Source: Kluyveromyces lactis (taxonomy: Eukaryota > Ascomycota > Saccharomycetes > Saccharomycetales > Saccharomycetaceae). Taken from it: a stretch of 64,000 bases of DNA. The stretch is taken from contig NC_006042.1 in assembly GCF_000002515.2 (NCBI RefSeq), forward strand, positions 930,001-994,000, read 5' to 3'. Under the pieces are notes generated by a model. That model was not told the DNA's origin and did not search any database. It worked only from the letters and a program-made list of their open reading frames with translations. Below are positions 44,719 through 54,297 of the stretch, piece after piece. A program made the translations under genes and the position numbers. How positions within the stretch are numbered: the stretch's first letter is position 1; the number at the start of each line of letters is the position of its first letter.

Positions 44719-46602
44719 ATGACTACAAGATACCAGAGGGTTTTGGAGATAAATGCCAAAGAGAAAATATCTCTGGCGATCGTTAAGTTCCCTCCTTTTA
44801 AGCTACGTGCGGCGATGGTTGAGAAAGATCCGGTGATATGGCTCCATTTGCTGGAAGTTTATGTGCAACATATGAGTTATTTATTACATGGTGACAACTT
44901 AGACTTTCTCAGTGATGAGACCATTGATCATCTATGCATTTTCGTTAAGGCTTATGTGCATGAAATGAGTGAAGAAGAAGGAAAACTTCTTTCTTTGGGA
45001 ATTAATGCAGATGTTTTGAAGCAATTAGAGCTTTTAAGAGCTTACGTTTTACAGTTGATTAAAAGCTGTGGGCTACTATACTTGAAGTTGAATACAGAGT
45101 CTCTATGGGACATAACACGGTCCTACGTCGAGGGAAATGCAACCACTGTCAGATCGTTGATCGAAGGATCTTTAAGACCGACCATTAATACTCAGAAAGC
45201 ACAATTGGATAGGACGTACCAGATACAGCAACATATAAGATATTTGATAGAAGCCAATAAATTTAGTAGAGTGGATTTAAAGTCTCTGGAATTGCTTTTA
45301 GCTGCTGATGATAAGGCGAAGAGTTCATTTACAGATAATTTTGTGTCTGCCAAGTGGGTTGATACATTAGAGTCAATGTATGGCAAGGAACCAGGGAGTT
45401 ATTTATCAGATTGGGGAAAGAAACTTGGAATATTAAGCTTTTTGTCCTGCAGCGTCACACATTTGGCTGATTTGTTAAAGCAAATGAGCATAACGAACTT
45501 ACGAACACTTTCAATGTATCCACTTTTAGGGTCACTTCTAATTGATGCCAGGTTTCAGGAAAAGTTGCCACATATTAAAACTAAAATCCCCTTTTTGGAT
45601 ATACAAGAGGAACCGAAGGCAGCTCCCCATTTAAGCGGTCTGCTAATGCCTAGTGTCAATGTTGAACAAATAGACACAATCAAGGAACTATTTCCGGACC
45701 TTACTTCTAACCAGATAACAAAATTATTGCAGAGGTATGATAATAACACGGAAGTTATAATCAATAACTTGTTTGAAAATCCATCTGTGATATCTTCACT
45801 CGAAGATGGGCCACTGCAGGATGACGAAATACAGAATACGACCGAAAACCTGATGGAGGAACATAAGCCGAAGGAGAATTTATTGCCAGCCATCACTCCG
45901 AAGGACAAAATTGAAAAGAAAAACATGTTATTCCCTACAAACGACGTACCTGATGCTGTCAGAAACAAAACATTATCAAGAGCTTTATCCCTTCTATATG
46001 ATGCCACAGAAGATGAAAGGGATGACACCTACGACGATGCAGAAGTTAAGCAAGCTTCTGCAGATCGTGTAAGCGTCGATACTTCTGACACAGCAAAGGT
46101 ATCAACCATAACACCAGGCACATCTAAGTACGATAAAATTGAAGGATATCTATGGGAATTATTGAAAAGGGATAAAAATCTTTTCTCCCGTCAGCAACGG
46201 GGCTCGAAACAGCGGAAAGAAATGAAGAAAGAGACTAACTGGTCTGACGAACAAATTGAAGGTTGGTCAAGAATGATTGAGAAGAGTCCAAAGAGGGCAC
46301 AACTGCTAGAAGAAAAGTATATTTTCAAAGGGAACGTTCGGCAAGGCAAGAAGACGTTTACAAAAGCACGAGAGGATAAAGAAGGTTTTGATCATCATGT
46401 AGTTGACAGCACCGTAAATTCACCTAACACTAACAGTAATAATGATTCTGGCAGAGAGAAAACACCTACTACCAAAGAACCTCTTACCAAAGAACAACAA
46501 AAGAGAAAAAATGCTCGTAACGAGAAACTAAAATCAAGTCGTGCTAATCATAATAGAAAAGCGGGACACGATAAAAAGTTAGCTAAAAGTGGTGTTTTAT
46601 GA
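44719..46602 (+). CDS. CUE3: CUE-domain ribosome quality-control protein Cue3
   Basis: Ubiquitin-binding subunit of the RQT complex (with Slh1 and Rqt4) that splits collided, ubiquitinated ribosomes. The 627 residues (S. cerevisiae 624) have a helical N-terminal region, then a CUE domain at about 313-355 with the MFP-like ELFPDLTSNQI motif and the distal LL in VIINNLF. The C-terminus is Lys/Asn/Ser-rich and disordered and contains DVP-rich acidic segments and a basic tail (KSSRANHNRKAGHDKK). First ATG at 44719. Divergent from VHC1 (265 bp) and convergent with NSA1 (95 bp). Confidence 0.93.
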   Translation: MTTRYQRVLEINAKEKISLAIVKFPPFKLRAAMVEKDPVIWLHLLEVYVQHMSYLLHGDNLDFLSDETIDHLCIFVKAYVHEMSEEEGKLLSLGINADVLKQLELLRAYVLQLIKSCGLLYLKLNTESLWDITRSYVEGNATTVRSLIEGSLRPTINTQKAQLDRTYQIQQHIRYLIEANKFSRVDLKSLELLLAADDKAKSSFTDNFVSAKWVDTLESMYGKEPGSYLSDWGKKLGILSFLSCSVTHLADLLKQMSITNLRTLSMYPLLGSLLIDARFQEKLPHIKTKIPFLDIQEEPKAAPHLSGLLMPSVNVEQIDTIKELFPDLTSNQITKLLQRYDNNTEVIINNLFENPSVISSLEDGPLQDDEIQNTTENLMEEHKPKENLLPAITPKDKIEKKNMLFPTNDVPDAVRNKTLSRALSLLYDATEDERDDTYDDAEVKQASADRVSVDTSDTAKVSTITPGTSKYDKIEGYLWELLKRDKNLFSRQQRGSKQRKEMKKETNWSDEQIEGWSRMIEKSPKRAQLLEEKYIFKGNVRQGKKTFTKAREDKEGFDHHVVDSTVNSPNTNSNNDSGREKTPTTKEPLTKEQQKRKNARNEKLKSSRANHNRKAGHDKKLAKSGVL

Positions 46603-46697
46603 TGAACATTAGACCAGTATAGATACATTTACGAAAATTGAAGTCGATTATCCTGTATCTTCCTATTTATCTGTAGATATTATGAAATGCATTTACT

Positions 46698-48008
46698 TTA
46701 AATATCATTCTTCGAAACTTTCCTTTTCTTGGATTCTAATTTATTCCAAAGATCCTCATTTTCAGCATCTTCATCAGCTTCGACGATGCTTCTTTTGGCT
46801 TCCTTCTTCTTCTTCATTTTCAATTGCTTTTCAGTTAAAGGTAATTCCAAGTCATTGTCTTCTAAGAGTATAATATCAGAAACCTTACCGCCTGTGAATA
46901 TCTTTGCCAGGAGCTTATAATCGGCTAAATCAAAGATACGAACATACCTGTCCAAACCACCTTGAAGTAAGTATTTATCGGTAACAGCAATGCAAGATGC
47001 AAAACCAGTAATGTCGCCCTTGGCAATCTTTCTCAACAAGCGTCCCTTGCCGTTGAATTGGTACACATCTTTTCTGGAGTCTGCTGCTAAGAATTCAAGC
47101 TCGTCAAAGTTAGAACTTTGAAAGTTACCCAGTGGGGATGTGTCGCCTATAATTTTGCAAGAATTCAATTGCTCACCTTTGGGTAGAAGAGTAATAGATT
47201 TCACAGGTCTACAATCTTCAGCGTTGGTGGAATACTTTCTTAATTGAGCATATTTCGTAATTGTAATGAAATTATAAACCCCGTTCTTTTCTGATTCTAA
47301 GAATCTCAAAGCAACATCCCATGCAGGAACTCTTAACCCAATGTTGTCAAAGGGAACATTTTTAGCAGCCCATATATCAGAAATTTCTTTGAAATCGGAT
47401 GATAACTCGATCAACCTAACTAGATTTTCCTCTCCACCGTATGCCATAACGAACTTATCAGATTTATCTAAATCATAAAGTGTAACAAACTCTACAGGCG
47501 CCTTTATTTTATGAGAAGCTATCTTGGAGATCTTAGTTGAATGCAAATCAACTTCGATGATGGTCACATTTCCAGATTTCGTTGCTGCCAAGAAGATGGG
47601 GTTTTTAGCCGATTTCTTAATCAAATATAGTTCCACAAATTGATCCTCGATCTTACTTTTCTTCTTTGATTTCGAACTAAGTGTATCCAACACTGACTGG
47701 TCAAAAAGTCCCGATATTAGATCTTGAAGTTCAAATTCTGTCACATCATATTTCGGCTCATTTGTTTCATCAACATCCTTAGAAACCCTCTTACTTGACA
47801 CAAGTTCTAAACTACCACTATGTCTTGCTAAGAGTAACAGAGAATCAGAAACATGATATATCTTATCAATTCTGTTGGACAAACCTTGGTTTAAATGAAT
47901 GTCAATATGGAAAGGCTGTAGTGCAGTCTTAATTGAGGTGTTTGTGCCTCTGTTGAAAATAATTTCTTTCAATGAGCCACTATCATCACTCGCCAATAAA
48001 ACTCTCAT
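46698..48008 (-). CDS. NSA1: 60S ribosome-biogenesis WD40 protein Nsa1
   Basis: Nucleolar WD40 protein (WDR74 family) of early pre-60S particles, removed by the AAA ATPase Rix7. The 436 residues (S. cerevisiae 463) start MRVLLASDDSGSLKEII and have QPFHIDIHL, like Nsa1. A seven-blade propeller is plausible from about 5 to 370, though blades are divergent. The C-terminus is Lys-rich (KKKKEAKRS, ESKKRKVSKNDI), fitting a nucleolar signal. The frame is open 15 more codons to a TTG; the first ATG is at 48006-48008. Its promoter carries two PAC boxes and an RRPE, the usual pair of ribosome-biogenesis genes. Confidence 0.95.
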   Translation of the reverse strand: MRVLLASDDSGSLKEIIFNRGTNTSIKTALQPFHIDIHLNQGLSNRIDKIYHVSDSLLLLARHSGSLELVSSKRVSKDVDETNEPKYDVTEFELQDLISGLFDQSVLDTLSSKSKKKSKIEDQFVELYLIKKSAKNPIFLAATKSGNVTIIEVDLHSTKISKIASHKIKAPVEFVTLYDLDKSDKFVMAYGGEENLVRLIELSSDFKEISDIWAAKNVPFDNIGLRVPAWDVALRFLESEKNGVYNFITITKYAQLRKYSTNAEDCRPVKSITLLPKGEQLNSCKIIGDTSPLGNFQSSNFDELEFLAADSRKDVYQFNGKGRLLRKIAKGDITGFASCIAVTDKYLLQGGLDRYVRIFDLADYKLLAKIFTGGKVSDIILLEDNDLELPLTEKQLKMKKKKEAKRSIVEADEDAENEDLWNKLESKKRKVSKNDI

Positions 48009-48074
48009 TGTTAGTTCACGTCCTGGTATTTCTAGACGGAGTCTCAACGGCAAGTACTCTTATATATATCGTAC

Positions 48075-48125
48075 CTCATCGCCAGTGTTCTTATGCCAAT
48101 GATGCGATGAGCTCTAAAATTTTTC
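48075..48125 (-). promoter_or_regulatory. PAC + RRPE module upstream of NSA1
   Basis: CTCATCGC at 48075-48082 and GCGATGAG at 48104-48111 are PAC cores in opposite orientations. AAAATTTTTC at 48116-48125 (minus strand GAAAAATTTT) is an RRPE. The module is 70-120 bp from the NSA1 ATG, the classical arrangement for ribosome-biogenesis genes. Confidence 0.75.
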
Positions 48126-48151
48126 AAAAGAAACTATCCGGGAATACAAAA

Positions 48152-48159
48152 TCACGTGA
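48152..48159. promoter_or_regulatory. TCACGTGA (Cbf1-type) site
   Basis: Palindromic octamer in the NSA1/ARC40 divergent promoter, about 145 bp from the NSA1 ATG and 25 bp beyond the RRPE. Confidence 0.5.
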
Positions 48160-48491
48160 CTGATATCAAAAGGTAAAGATGGCAGGATGACGGTTAAACC
48201 CATGACAACCTTTCGCTCTCAATGTGAACCAGGCTTATGGATTATTTTTAGGTACATCAGGATCGTGTAAATTCCAGCACTGGTCAATGATGAAAATATA
48301 CACCGTTTGTTAAAGGTATTAGTCTGTATAGGGGCATTCGTGCAAGTGAAGAAATATTAAGAAGTTGAAAATCGTTCATTATTACTCAGATAATCTATAT
48401 GTGCATCCCACTTTAATAAGGGTAAAATGATTGTGCATTCTTCTGAATCTACGTTAATTAATCGAACAGTTCATTAGTCGAGAGTCTCCTA

Positions 48492-49604
48492 ATGTCTGAT
48501 ATCGCTGCTCAATTCAAATTGGTCAAAGGATCTATTTATTCTCACTGTTTCAATCAGGACAGAAGCCTTTTGGCAATCACCTATGATACTGATTGTTACG
48601 TTTACAAAGTCTCTGCTGCAAAGCAACCTCAATTGGTAGCAGTACTACCAGATCACGACAAGACTGTTACTGCTGTTGATATTTCTGTTCACGGTCGTAT
48701 TGTAACTTGTTCACAAGATCGTAATGCCATTGTGTGGGAGCCCTTATCTAATGGTACTTATAAGCCAACTTTAGTCTTATTGAGAATTAACAGGGCCGCA
48801 ACCTGTGTTTCATGGGCTTCATCCGGTTACAAGTTTGCAGTCGGTTCTAGTGCTAGAATCATTGCTGTGTGCTACTACGAGCAGGAGAATGATTGGTGGG
48901 TTTCCAAGCACATCAAAAAACCTATCAAGTCCACTATCAATGCCTTGTCATGGCACTCAAATTGTGTCCTTTTGGCATGTGGTGGTACTGATGGTTACGC
49001 TCGTGTGTTTTCCGGTTTCATTAAGGGATTGGATACCAAGGAACAAGTTGCTGGCTCTCCATGGGGTGAGAAATTCCCATTTGGTTCTTTGGTTAGAGAA
49101 TGGTACCAGGGTGCCTGGATCCACGATATCAAATGGAGATCTTCCATCGATAAGGTCGCATTTGTCACCCACGATGGTTCCTTGAATATCACTGATTACA
49201 CTGACGATATTAAGAGTGTAGACAACCCAGAAGGTCTTCCATTCATCACCTTATGTTGGATCAATGATCATGAAATTTTAGCAGCTGGTTTCTCAAATCA
49301 TCCTGTTTTGTACAGCGAAGGTTCAAGGGGTTGGGAAGTGTCCAAGATTTTGGATAGCCCAGTTAAGAGTGCTGGCAAATTGGTAGCATCAACTGGGGAT
49401 GATGAAGAAGAAGGTGCCTTCGGTATGTCCGCATTGAGAAAGTTCAAGGAATTGGATTTGAAGGGTAAAGTTAGCCAGCAAGAAGAGAAATCTACCCATG
49501 TGAACTCAATTACAGAATTGGCTGCTTACAAGGAATCTAACAACAACGTCACTCAAGTTTCTTCTGTTGGTTTGGATGGTAAACTTGTTATATACAAGTT
49601 GTAG
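48492..49604 (+). CDS. ARC40: Arp2/3 complex subunit ARPC1 (Arc40)
   Basis: WD40 subunit of the Arp2/3 complex that nucleates branched actin at cortical patches. The 370 residues (S. cerevisiae 384) form a seven-bladed propeller, e.g. VTAVDISVHGRIVTCSQDRN, TINALSWHSNCVLLACGGTD and VSSVGLDGKLVIYKL at the C-terminus. The Lys/Glu-rich insert near 305-340 (KFKELDLKGKVSQQEEK) is the subunit's known Arp2/3 activator-facing insert. ATG at 48492. Convergent with DAD3. Confidence 0.96.
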   Translation: MSDIAAQFKLVKGSIYSHCFNQDRSLLAITYDTDCYVYKVSAAKQPQLVAVLPDHDKTVTAVDISVHGRIVTCSQDRNAIVWEPLSNGTYKPTLVLLRINRAATCVSWASSGYKFAVGSSARIIAVCYYEQENDWWVSKHIKKPIKSTINALSWHSNCVLLACGGTDGYARVFSGFIKGLDTKEQVAGSPWGEKFPFGSLVREWYQGAWIHDIKWRSSIDKVAFVTHDGSLNITDYTDDIKSVDNPEGLPFITLCWINDHEILAAGFSNHPVLYSEGSRGWEVSKILDSPVKSAGKLVASTGDDEEEGAFGMSALRKFKELDLKGKVSQQEEKSTHVNSITELAAYKESNNNVTQVSSVGLDGKLVIYKL

Positions 49605-49794
49605 ATATGGACGGTAAACGATTCATCTCTTCATCAAATAGTTGATCAGATCACCCCTATAACTCTTACGTTCAGAGTGAGAATACAATAAAAAAGAGTG
49701 GCCTTAGAAATGAAATATGTATATCTATGTTCATATATATTAAAATGTAATGTTACAACTCTGATTATGATTACAATAATCAGTCCGATTCCGC

Positions 49795-50052
49795 TCATAG
49801 ATCTGAAGGTTTTTGTTGGTGATCCATCCGTCGCTGTATCACGAGTGAATATACGCTACCTTTGAGAAGCGTACTTACAAGAGATATTTTCACTTCAATT
49901 TCTCGCATCTCTTGTAAAATTGCTTCCGGTTTTGAGTCCTCATGGGTGTTGTTTAGATCTGAAAGTGTTTCGCTCAATTCCCTTAAGGACTCCGCTAGGA
50001 AGCGATATTTATCGAGCACACTTCGCTGCAATGGTGTCAGTTCCGAAGACAT
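49795..50052 (-). CDS. DAD3: DASH/Dam1 complex subunit Dad3
   Basis: Small coiled-coil subunit (85 residues; S. cerevisiae 94) of the outer-kinetochore DASH ring that couples chromosomes to microtubule plus ends. The sequence MSSELTPLQRSVLDKYRFLAESL is strongly like Dad3. A single helical hairpin follows with ISLVSTLLKGSVYSLVIQRR. The frame begins at a TTG two codons earlier; ATG at 50050-50052 is used. Divergent from TAF6. Confidence 0.95.
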   Translation of the reverse strand: MSSELTPLQRSVLDKYRFLAESLRELSETLSDLNNTHEDSKPEAILQEMREIEVKISLVSTLLKGSVYSLVIQRRMDHQQKPSDL

Positions 50053-50422
50053 ATTCAAAACACAAATAGTATGTTTCTTTGTAATTTGTACGTAAGCCCA
50101 AACCAGTAATGGTTACCTTTGTTGCCTTACCTTACATATTCAATTGGAACTCTATCCGGTAAACTTATGATAACGTTATTTCATTTTTGGTATTTTCCAA
50201 TATTGACGAAAAACATAAACGATCGAATCCTGAAAGAATAACAACTCCATCCTTCAAAGTAAGGAATACAAAGCCAACGATTTGAATACAACACCAGCGC
50301 TCCTCTATTGCACGAACATCCACTCGAAAACTCTAGTTTCAGGTGTATACACTGAAACAGCGATAAATTTTATTCGAGTAAACGGTATTCTTTTCTTTAT
50401 TCATTTGTGTTCAATTTCAATA
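50053..50422. promoter_or_regulatory. divergent promoter DAD3 / TAF6
   Basis: A 370-bp bidirectional promoter. The TAF6 frame is open upstream for 47 codons to a TTG at 50282. That extension has no similarity to Taf6 and is treated as leader. Confidence 0.45.
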
Positions 50423-51973
50423 ATGTCACAGCAGTCCTCTCAGCAACAATCTTATACAATTTGGTCCCCGCATGATACGGTGAAGGATGTGGCAGATTCA
50501 CTCGGAATCTCAAATACAAATGATGACGTGTTGAGGTCATTGGCGATGGATGTCGAGTACCGTATTTTGGAAATCGTGGAACAAGCGGTGAAATTTAAGA
50601 GACACAGTAAGCGATCTACTTTGACTACAAGCGATGTTGCGAAAGCTTTACGTGTCCTTAACGTCGAGCCATTGTATGGATTCGAGGAAGGATCAGCGAA
50701 AAATGAGCCCGTTAAGTTCAATAAGTTGGAGGGCGCTAATGGGCAGACGCTTTATTACCTAGATGATGAGGAGATCGATTTTGAAAAATTGATCAATACT
50801 CCATTACCAGAAGTTCCAAGATTACCAACGTTCACGGCGCATTGGCTAGCGGTAGAAGGAATTCAACCTGCCATTCCACAAAATCCAAATATCAATGAAC
50901 TAAGGCTGAGTCAAGTTCCGTTGCAAAGAGGAGCAATAGTCTCACCATTAAACGAAACTTCTGTTCAAACCTCTTTACAAACAAATGTCAATGAAGAAAG
51001 ACAGGCCACCGCAAATGGACCTATCTCGACACAAGTGAAACCAGGTGCAGCAAGTGAAGCTAAGCCATTGGTCAAACACGTTTTGTCTAAAGAATTACAG
51101 ATATATTTCGAAAAAGTTGCTAGTGCACTTACATCGAAGGAAGAAGATATCAATTCACAACGGATGAGAGCAGCAGCTTTAACTTCGTTGAAGTCTGACA
51201 CAGGACTACATCAGCTTGTTCCATATTTCATACAGTTTATCGCAGAGCAGATTACTCACCATTTAGAGGATTTGGAGTTGTTAACTACAATGTTGGAAAT
51301 GATATATTCGTTATTGAGTAATCAATCAGTATTTTTGGATCCTTACATTCATTCTCTAATGCCTTCTATCTTAACACTACTATTAGCGAAGAGACTTGGT
51401 GGTAATGGCTCGAAAAACTCATCTGACGACAAGATTGTTGACCAGCAAAATAAAAAAGAGTTTTTAGAGAAGACTAATGCTGTCCGTGATTTTGCTAGCT
51501 CTTTACTCGATCACGTCTTGAAAAAGTTCCCAAAGGTTCACAAATCGTTGAAACCTCGTGTTACTAGAACTTTACTTAAGACATTCTTGGATATCAATAG
51601 ATCATTCGGTACTTACTATGGTTGTGTACGTGGTGTTTCTGTCCTCGGTAACGAAACAATAAGATTCTTTTTAGGCAATTTACAAAACTGGTCGAAACTA
51701 GTTTTCGAGGAATATGACAGAAGCCAATCGGAAGACAGCAAGAGCGGAAAGAACCTAACTGACTTGGAGATAAAATTATTGTCAACAGTGATAGTGTCCA
51801 CTTTAGAGAACTTGAAATCTGATCTTCCATCTTCATACAACCCTTCTGGTGATTTTAGTGAGGAGGACAAAACTCGTTTGAGAGAAAGATGCGGAATTAC
51901 TGTCGGCAACGTAATACTGGAAAGAGACGATGCAAAGACTCTATACGATGCTATATTTTTTGGTGAGCTTTAG
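50423..51973 (+). CDS. TAF6: TFIID/SAGA subunit Taf6
   Basis: Histone-fold TAF shared by TFIID and SAGA, pairing with Taf9. The 516 residues match S. cerevisiae Taf6 (516). The start at 50423 gives [20 protein letters not shown], like the S. cerevisiae N-terminus, and rules out the upstream TTG. Features: H4-like histone fold (about 10-78, [20 protein letters not shown]), the linker EPLYGFEEG and [20 protein letters not shown], and a C-terminal HEAT-repeat domain (about 215-480, e.g. [20 protein letters not shown]). Convergent with SLD3 (40 bp between stops). Confidence 0.97.
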   Translation: MSQQSSQQQSYTIWSPHDTVKDVADSLGISNTNDDVLRSLAMDVEYRILEIVEQAVKFKRHSKRSTLTTSDVAKALRVLNVEPLYGFEEGSAKNEPVKFNKLEGANGQTLYYLDDEEIDFEKLINTPLPEVPRLPTFTAHWLAVEGIQPAIPQNPNINELRLSQVPLQRGAIVSPLNETSVQTSLQTNVNEERQATANGPISTQVKPGAASEAKPLVKHVLSKELQIYFEKVASALTSKEEDINSQRMRAAALTSLKSDTGLHQLVPYFIQFIAEQITHHLEDLELLTTMLEMIYSLLSNQSVFLDPYIHSLMPSILTLLLAKRLGGNGSKNSSDDKIVDQQNKKEFLEKTNAVRDFASSLLDHVLKKFPKVHKSLKPRVTRTLLKTFLDINRSFGTYYGCVRGVSVLGNETIRFFLGNLQNWSKLVFEEYDRSQSEDSKSGKNLTDLEIKLLSTVIVSTLENLKSDLPSSYNPSGDFSEEDKTRLRERCGITVGNVILERDDAKTLYDAIFFGEL

Positions 51974-52013
51974 ACATCAAATATGTAAATATTGTAACGA
52001 ATATACGTATTAA

Positions 52014-53909
52014 CTACGGCGCAAATAATCTCCTACGGACGTGCCTGGTTTTAACCTTTACTGGCGATGCCCTAACTGGTGTTTCTGAAACAACTGAAGG
52101 GGAAGCCACCAACACTGGGGTGTCCTTCTTTTCCTCTATAGGTTTGATCGGAGTTGCTGTAACATGTATATCCTGCTGTTTATCATCAAATCCGGTTTCT
52201 GAGATATAGCTAGCAAGTTTACGTTTACCAACTCGTTGGAAAGAGTTATTATGAGATTGAGAGATATTGATAGCTTTTCCGTTTACCAAAACAGTTCTAA
52301 CAGTGCTGAACTCCTCCAATATTTGTTGTCTTTGCTTGACAATATCGTCTAAAGAAAGATCTTGCACAGACATTTGTCTTTTTTGAAGGCGATTCAGTTT
52401 CAAATCCGACGACGACCTTGACGCCATTTTGGGTTTCTTCTTTGTTGTTTCCTCCTCCAAAAACTCTACAAGGTTTGAGTTCGTTCTAGTTCTTAATAAT
52501 GGAGGCATTTGTGGCGAAGAGCGCTTTCCATCGCTGACTGAAGATATTGATCCAGCTCTTGATCTGTTAGAATTAGTTTGCTGCGCATTTGTCATGGGTT
52601 TTTTTTCCATAGTAGGTCCCTTGATTTTATTCGTTATGAAAGTGACAACAAAAGGCAGTTTCTTATACCAATATGGAACAACGACGTAACTGAGAAAACC
52701 TTTGGAAGATATTTCTTTATTTTTATTGACTATTCCTTGTTTGTATTCATGAATTAATTTGTTTATTGGCGGCTGTTCAGAATGCAATGATATTTCGGTA
52801 GATATCAAGGCCTCGGCTATTCCTAACTTATCCAAAAGGATATCTAAATTTTGACAATAATCGATTACTTTAAGTTGTTTTACGGACTTGCTAGACTTTC
52901 CTTTATTTCGTCTTCTTGAAAATCGTGTCATGGTTGTCATCATATTAAAAGACCCTTCATTAAGTTTGTTTGCGTGGTTTGTTTCGTATTGTTTAATCGT
53001 AGAATCCAACTTTCCTTCTGTTAGTAATTCCAAAAGAATCATAATCTGCAGTTTTATATCCCTAACCTTCAGTATGTTTGAGATGTCTGATATGACATCG
53101 TTTAAGTTCTGCATCCTTTCAATATCCACCCCAAGAGTATCACGTATGCTTCTAACTCGGAAGTCTTTGCATTCATCAGGGATGCTCTCATATTTTAGCA
53201 GACCGCAGTGCTCTAGGTGATGTCTTTGTTCAAAAGTTGATTGATCTACGAGAGAAGACTTCAGTACGGTTTGATACGCTTTCCCATGCCGTTTACATAG
53301 AACTTTGAGTCGTGAAAGTTTCGATTTAACAAAATGTGCCAGCGGATCGTTGAGGGAGTATAACATTTCATAATATTTCTGTTGAAGATATGAACTCGGA
53401 TCCAGTTCTTGACGGTGAATAAATGATCCACTACCATGTTCATCAATCACCATCTCTTTACCATAACTAAAGCCCGGAGGTTTCATAACCAGAGGTAATT
53501 GTTCTGGCATGTCACCATCAGGAATTTTCTGTCTGTCTTCTTTCCAATACGGAAGTATGTCTTCGATGCTCAGATCGCACCATTCGTCAAGAGTCTTTAC
53601 GTCATAACGTGTAGAGACCTGCTCTTTATAATTTGGTTTATCGTGACCGATACTCTCCTGATTGGGTACCTTTACTAATCCCCATCGCAGCCAACTGTCT
53701 TGAAAGTAATGTTCTAGTATGATAAATTGATCTCCATTCCGTAGTAAATGTTTTAACACAACATCGGTCGCTTTTATATTTGCTTGCACTTGTTGAAATT
53801 CTGAAGATTTGAGGTCTACTAAAGTAACCGAGGTCTCATCAATCTCAAAACCAGCCGGCAGTTTGAGAAATGAACAAATTAATACCCACTGCCTTGCGGA
53901 AGTATCCAT
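52014..53909 (-). CDS. SLD3: replication-initiation protein Sld3
   Basis: CDK-regulated loader of Cdc45 onto Mcm2-7 that binds Dpb11 after phosphorylation. The 631 residues (S. cerevisiae 668) begin MDTSARQWVLICSF at the first ATG (53907-53909); the frame is open further to a GTG. The conserved central Cdc45-binding domain (about 150-430) includes YYEMLYSLNDPLAHFVKSKL and LDYCENLDLYLDK-like DYCQNLDILLDKLGIAEALI. The C-terminus carries S/T-P sites TATPIKP, DTPVLVASP and SETPVRASPVK, which correspond to the essential CDK sites around Thr600/Ser622, and ends VRRRLFAP like Sld3. Serine-rich linkers around 440-500. Confidence 0.96.
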   Translation of the reverse strand: MDTSARQWVLICSFLKLPAGFEIDETSVTLVDLKSSEFQQVQANIKATDVVLKHLLRNGDQFIILEHYFQDSWLRWGLVKVPNQESIGHDKPNYKEQVSTRYDVKTLDEWCDLSIEDILPYWKEDRQKIPDGDMPEQLPLVMKPPGFSYGKEMVIDEHGSGSFIHRQELDPSSYLQQKYYEMLYSLNDPLAHFVKSKLSRLKVLCKRHGKAYQTVLKSSLVDQSTFEQRHHLEHCGLLKYESIPDECKDFRVRSIRDTLGVDIERMQNLNDVISDISNILKVRDIKLQIMILLELLTEGKLDSTIKQYETNHANKLNEGSFNMMTTMTRFSRRRNKGKSSKSVKQLKVIDYCQNLDILLDKLGIAEALISTEISLHSEQPPINKLIHEYKQGIVNKNKEISSKGFLSYVVVPYWYKKLPFVVTFITNKIKGPTMEKKPMTNAQQTNSNRSRAGSISSVSDGKRSSPQMPPLLRTRTNSNLVEFLEEETTKKKPKMASRSSSDLKLNRLQKRQMSVQDLSLDDIVKQRQQILEEFSTVRTVLVNGKAINISQSHNNSFQRVGKRKLASYISETGFDDKQQDIHVTATPIKPIEEKKDTPVLVASPSVVSETPVRASPVKVKTRHVRRRLFAP

Positions 53910-54297
53910 GATACCAATGCAATGTGGATAACGCTTATTCACAGCTTTTATTTGTTTTGTTTCTTATGTATTTCTTGAAGACTTCTTCCAAGTTTTGGAC
54001 AATGCGATTTTAACATCGAGAAATCTCATTCTGCTAATTGTTGAATATTCATGAGAAGTACGAAGCAAAGATAAAAAAAAAAAGTATCTACGACAACATC
54101 ACATAGTGGTATTAGAACGCTTTATCACATTTGAAGTAATTTGGCGTTAATTTTATGGAATGTTTTATAGTTGATTCCGAAAGAGAGTAGTTTATCCTCG
54201 TTTATTATATTTAACATTTACAAACGTTGCTAATAATCGAATCTGCAGTTGTAAAACGCCTATAAACAAACACGTTCAATAATACAAAGTGTACCAG
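53910..54297. other. intergenic: SLD3 promoter / PBP2 3' flank
   Basis: A 388-bp AT-rich region between two minus-strand genes. An A11 tract lies near 54073. No factor site recognised. Confidence 0.4.

Larger units (their letters stand above)
48009..48491. promoter_or_regulatory. divergent promoter NSA1 / ARC40
   Basis: A 483-bp bidirectional region. The NSA1-proximal third holds the PAC/RRPE module and TCACGTGA. The ARC40-proximal part is AT-rich without a clear motif. Confidence 0.55.

Noticed and set aside
50282-50422. 47-codon N-terminal extension of TAF6
   Set aside because: Begins with TTG and has no similarity to Taf6; the ATG at 50423 gives the conserved N-terminus.
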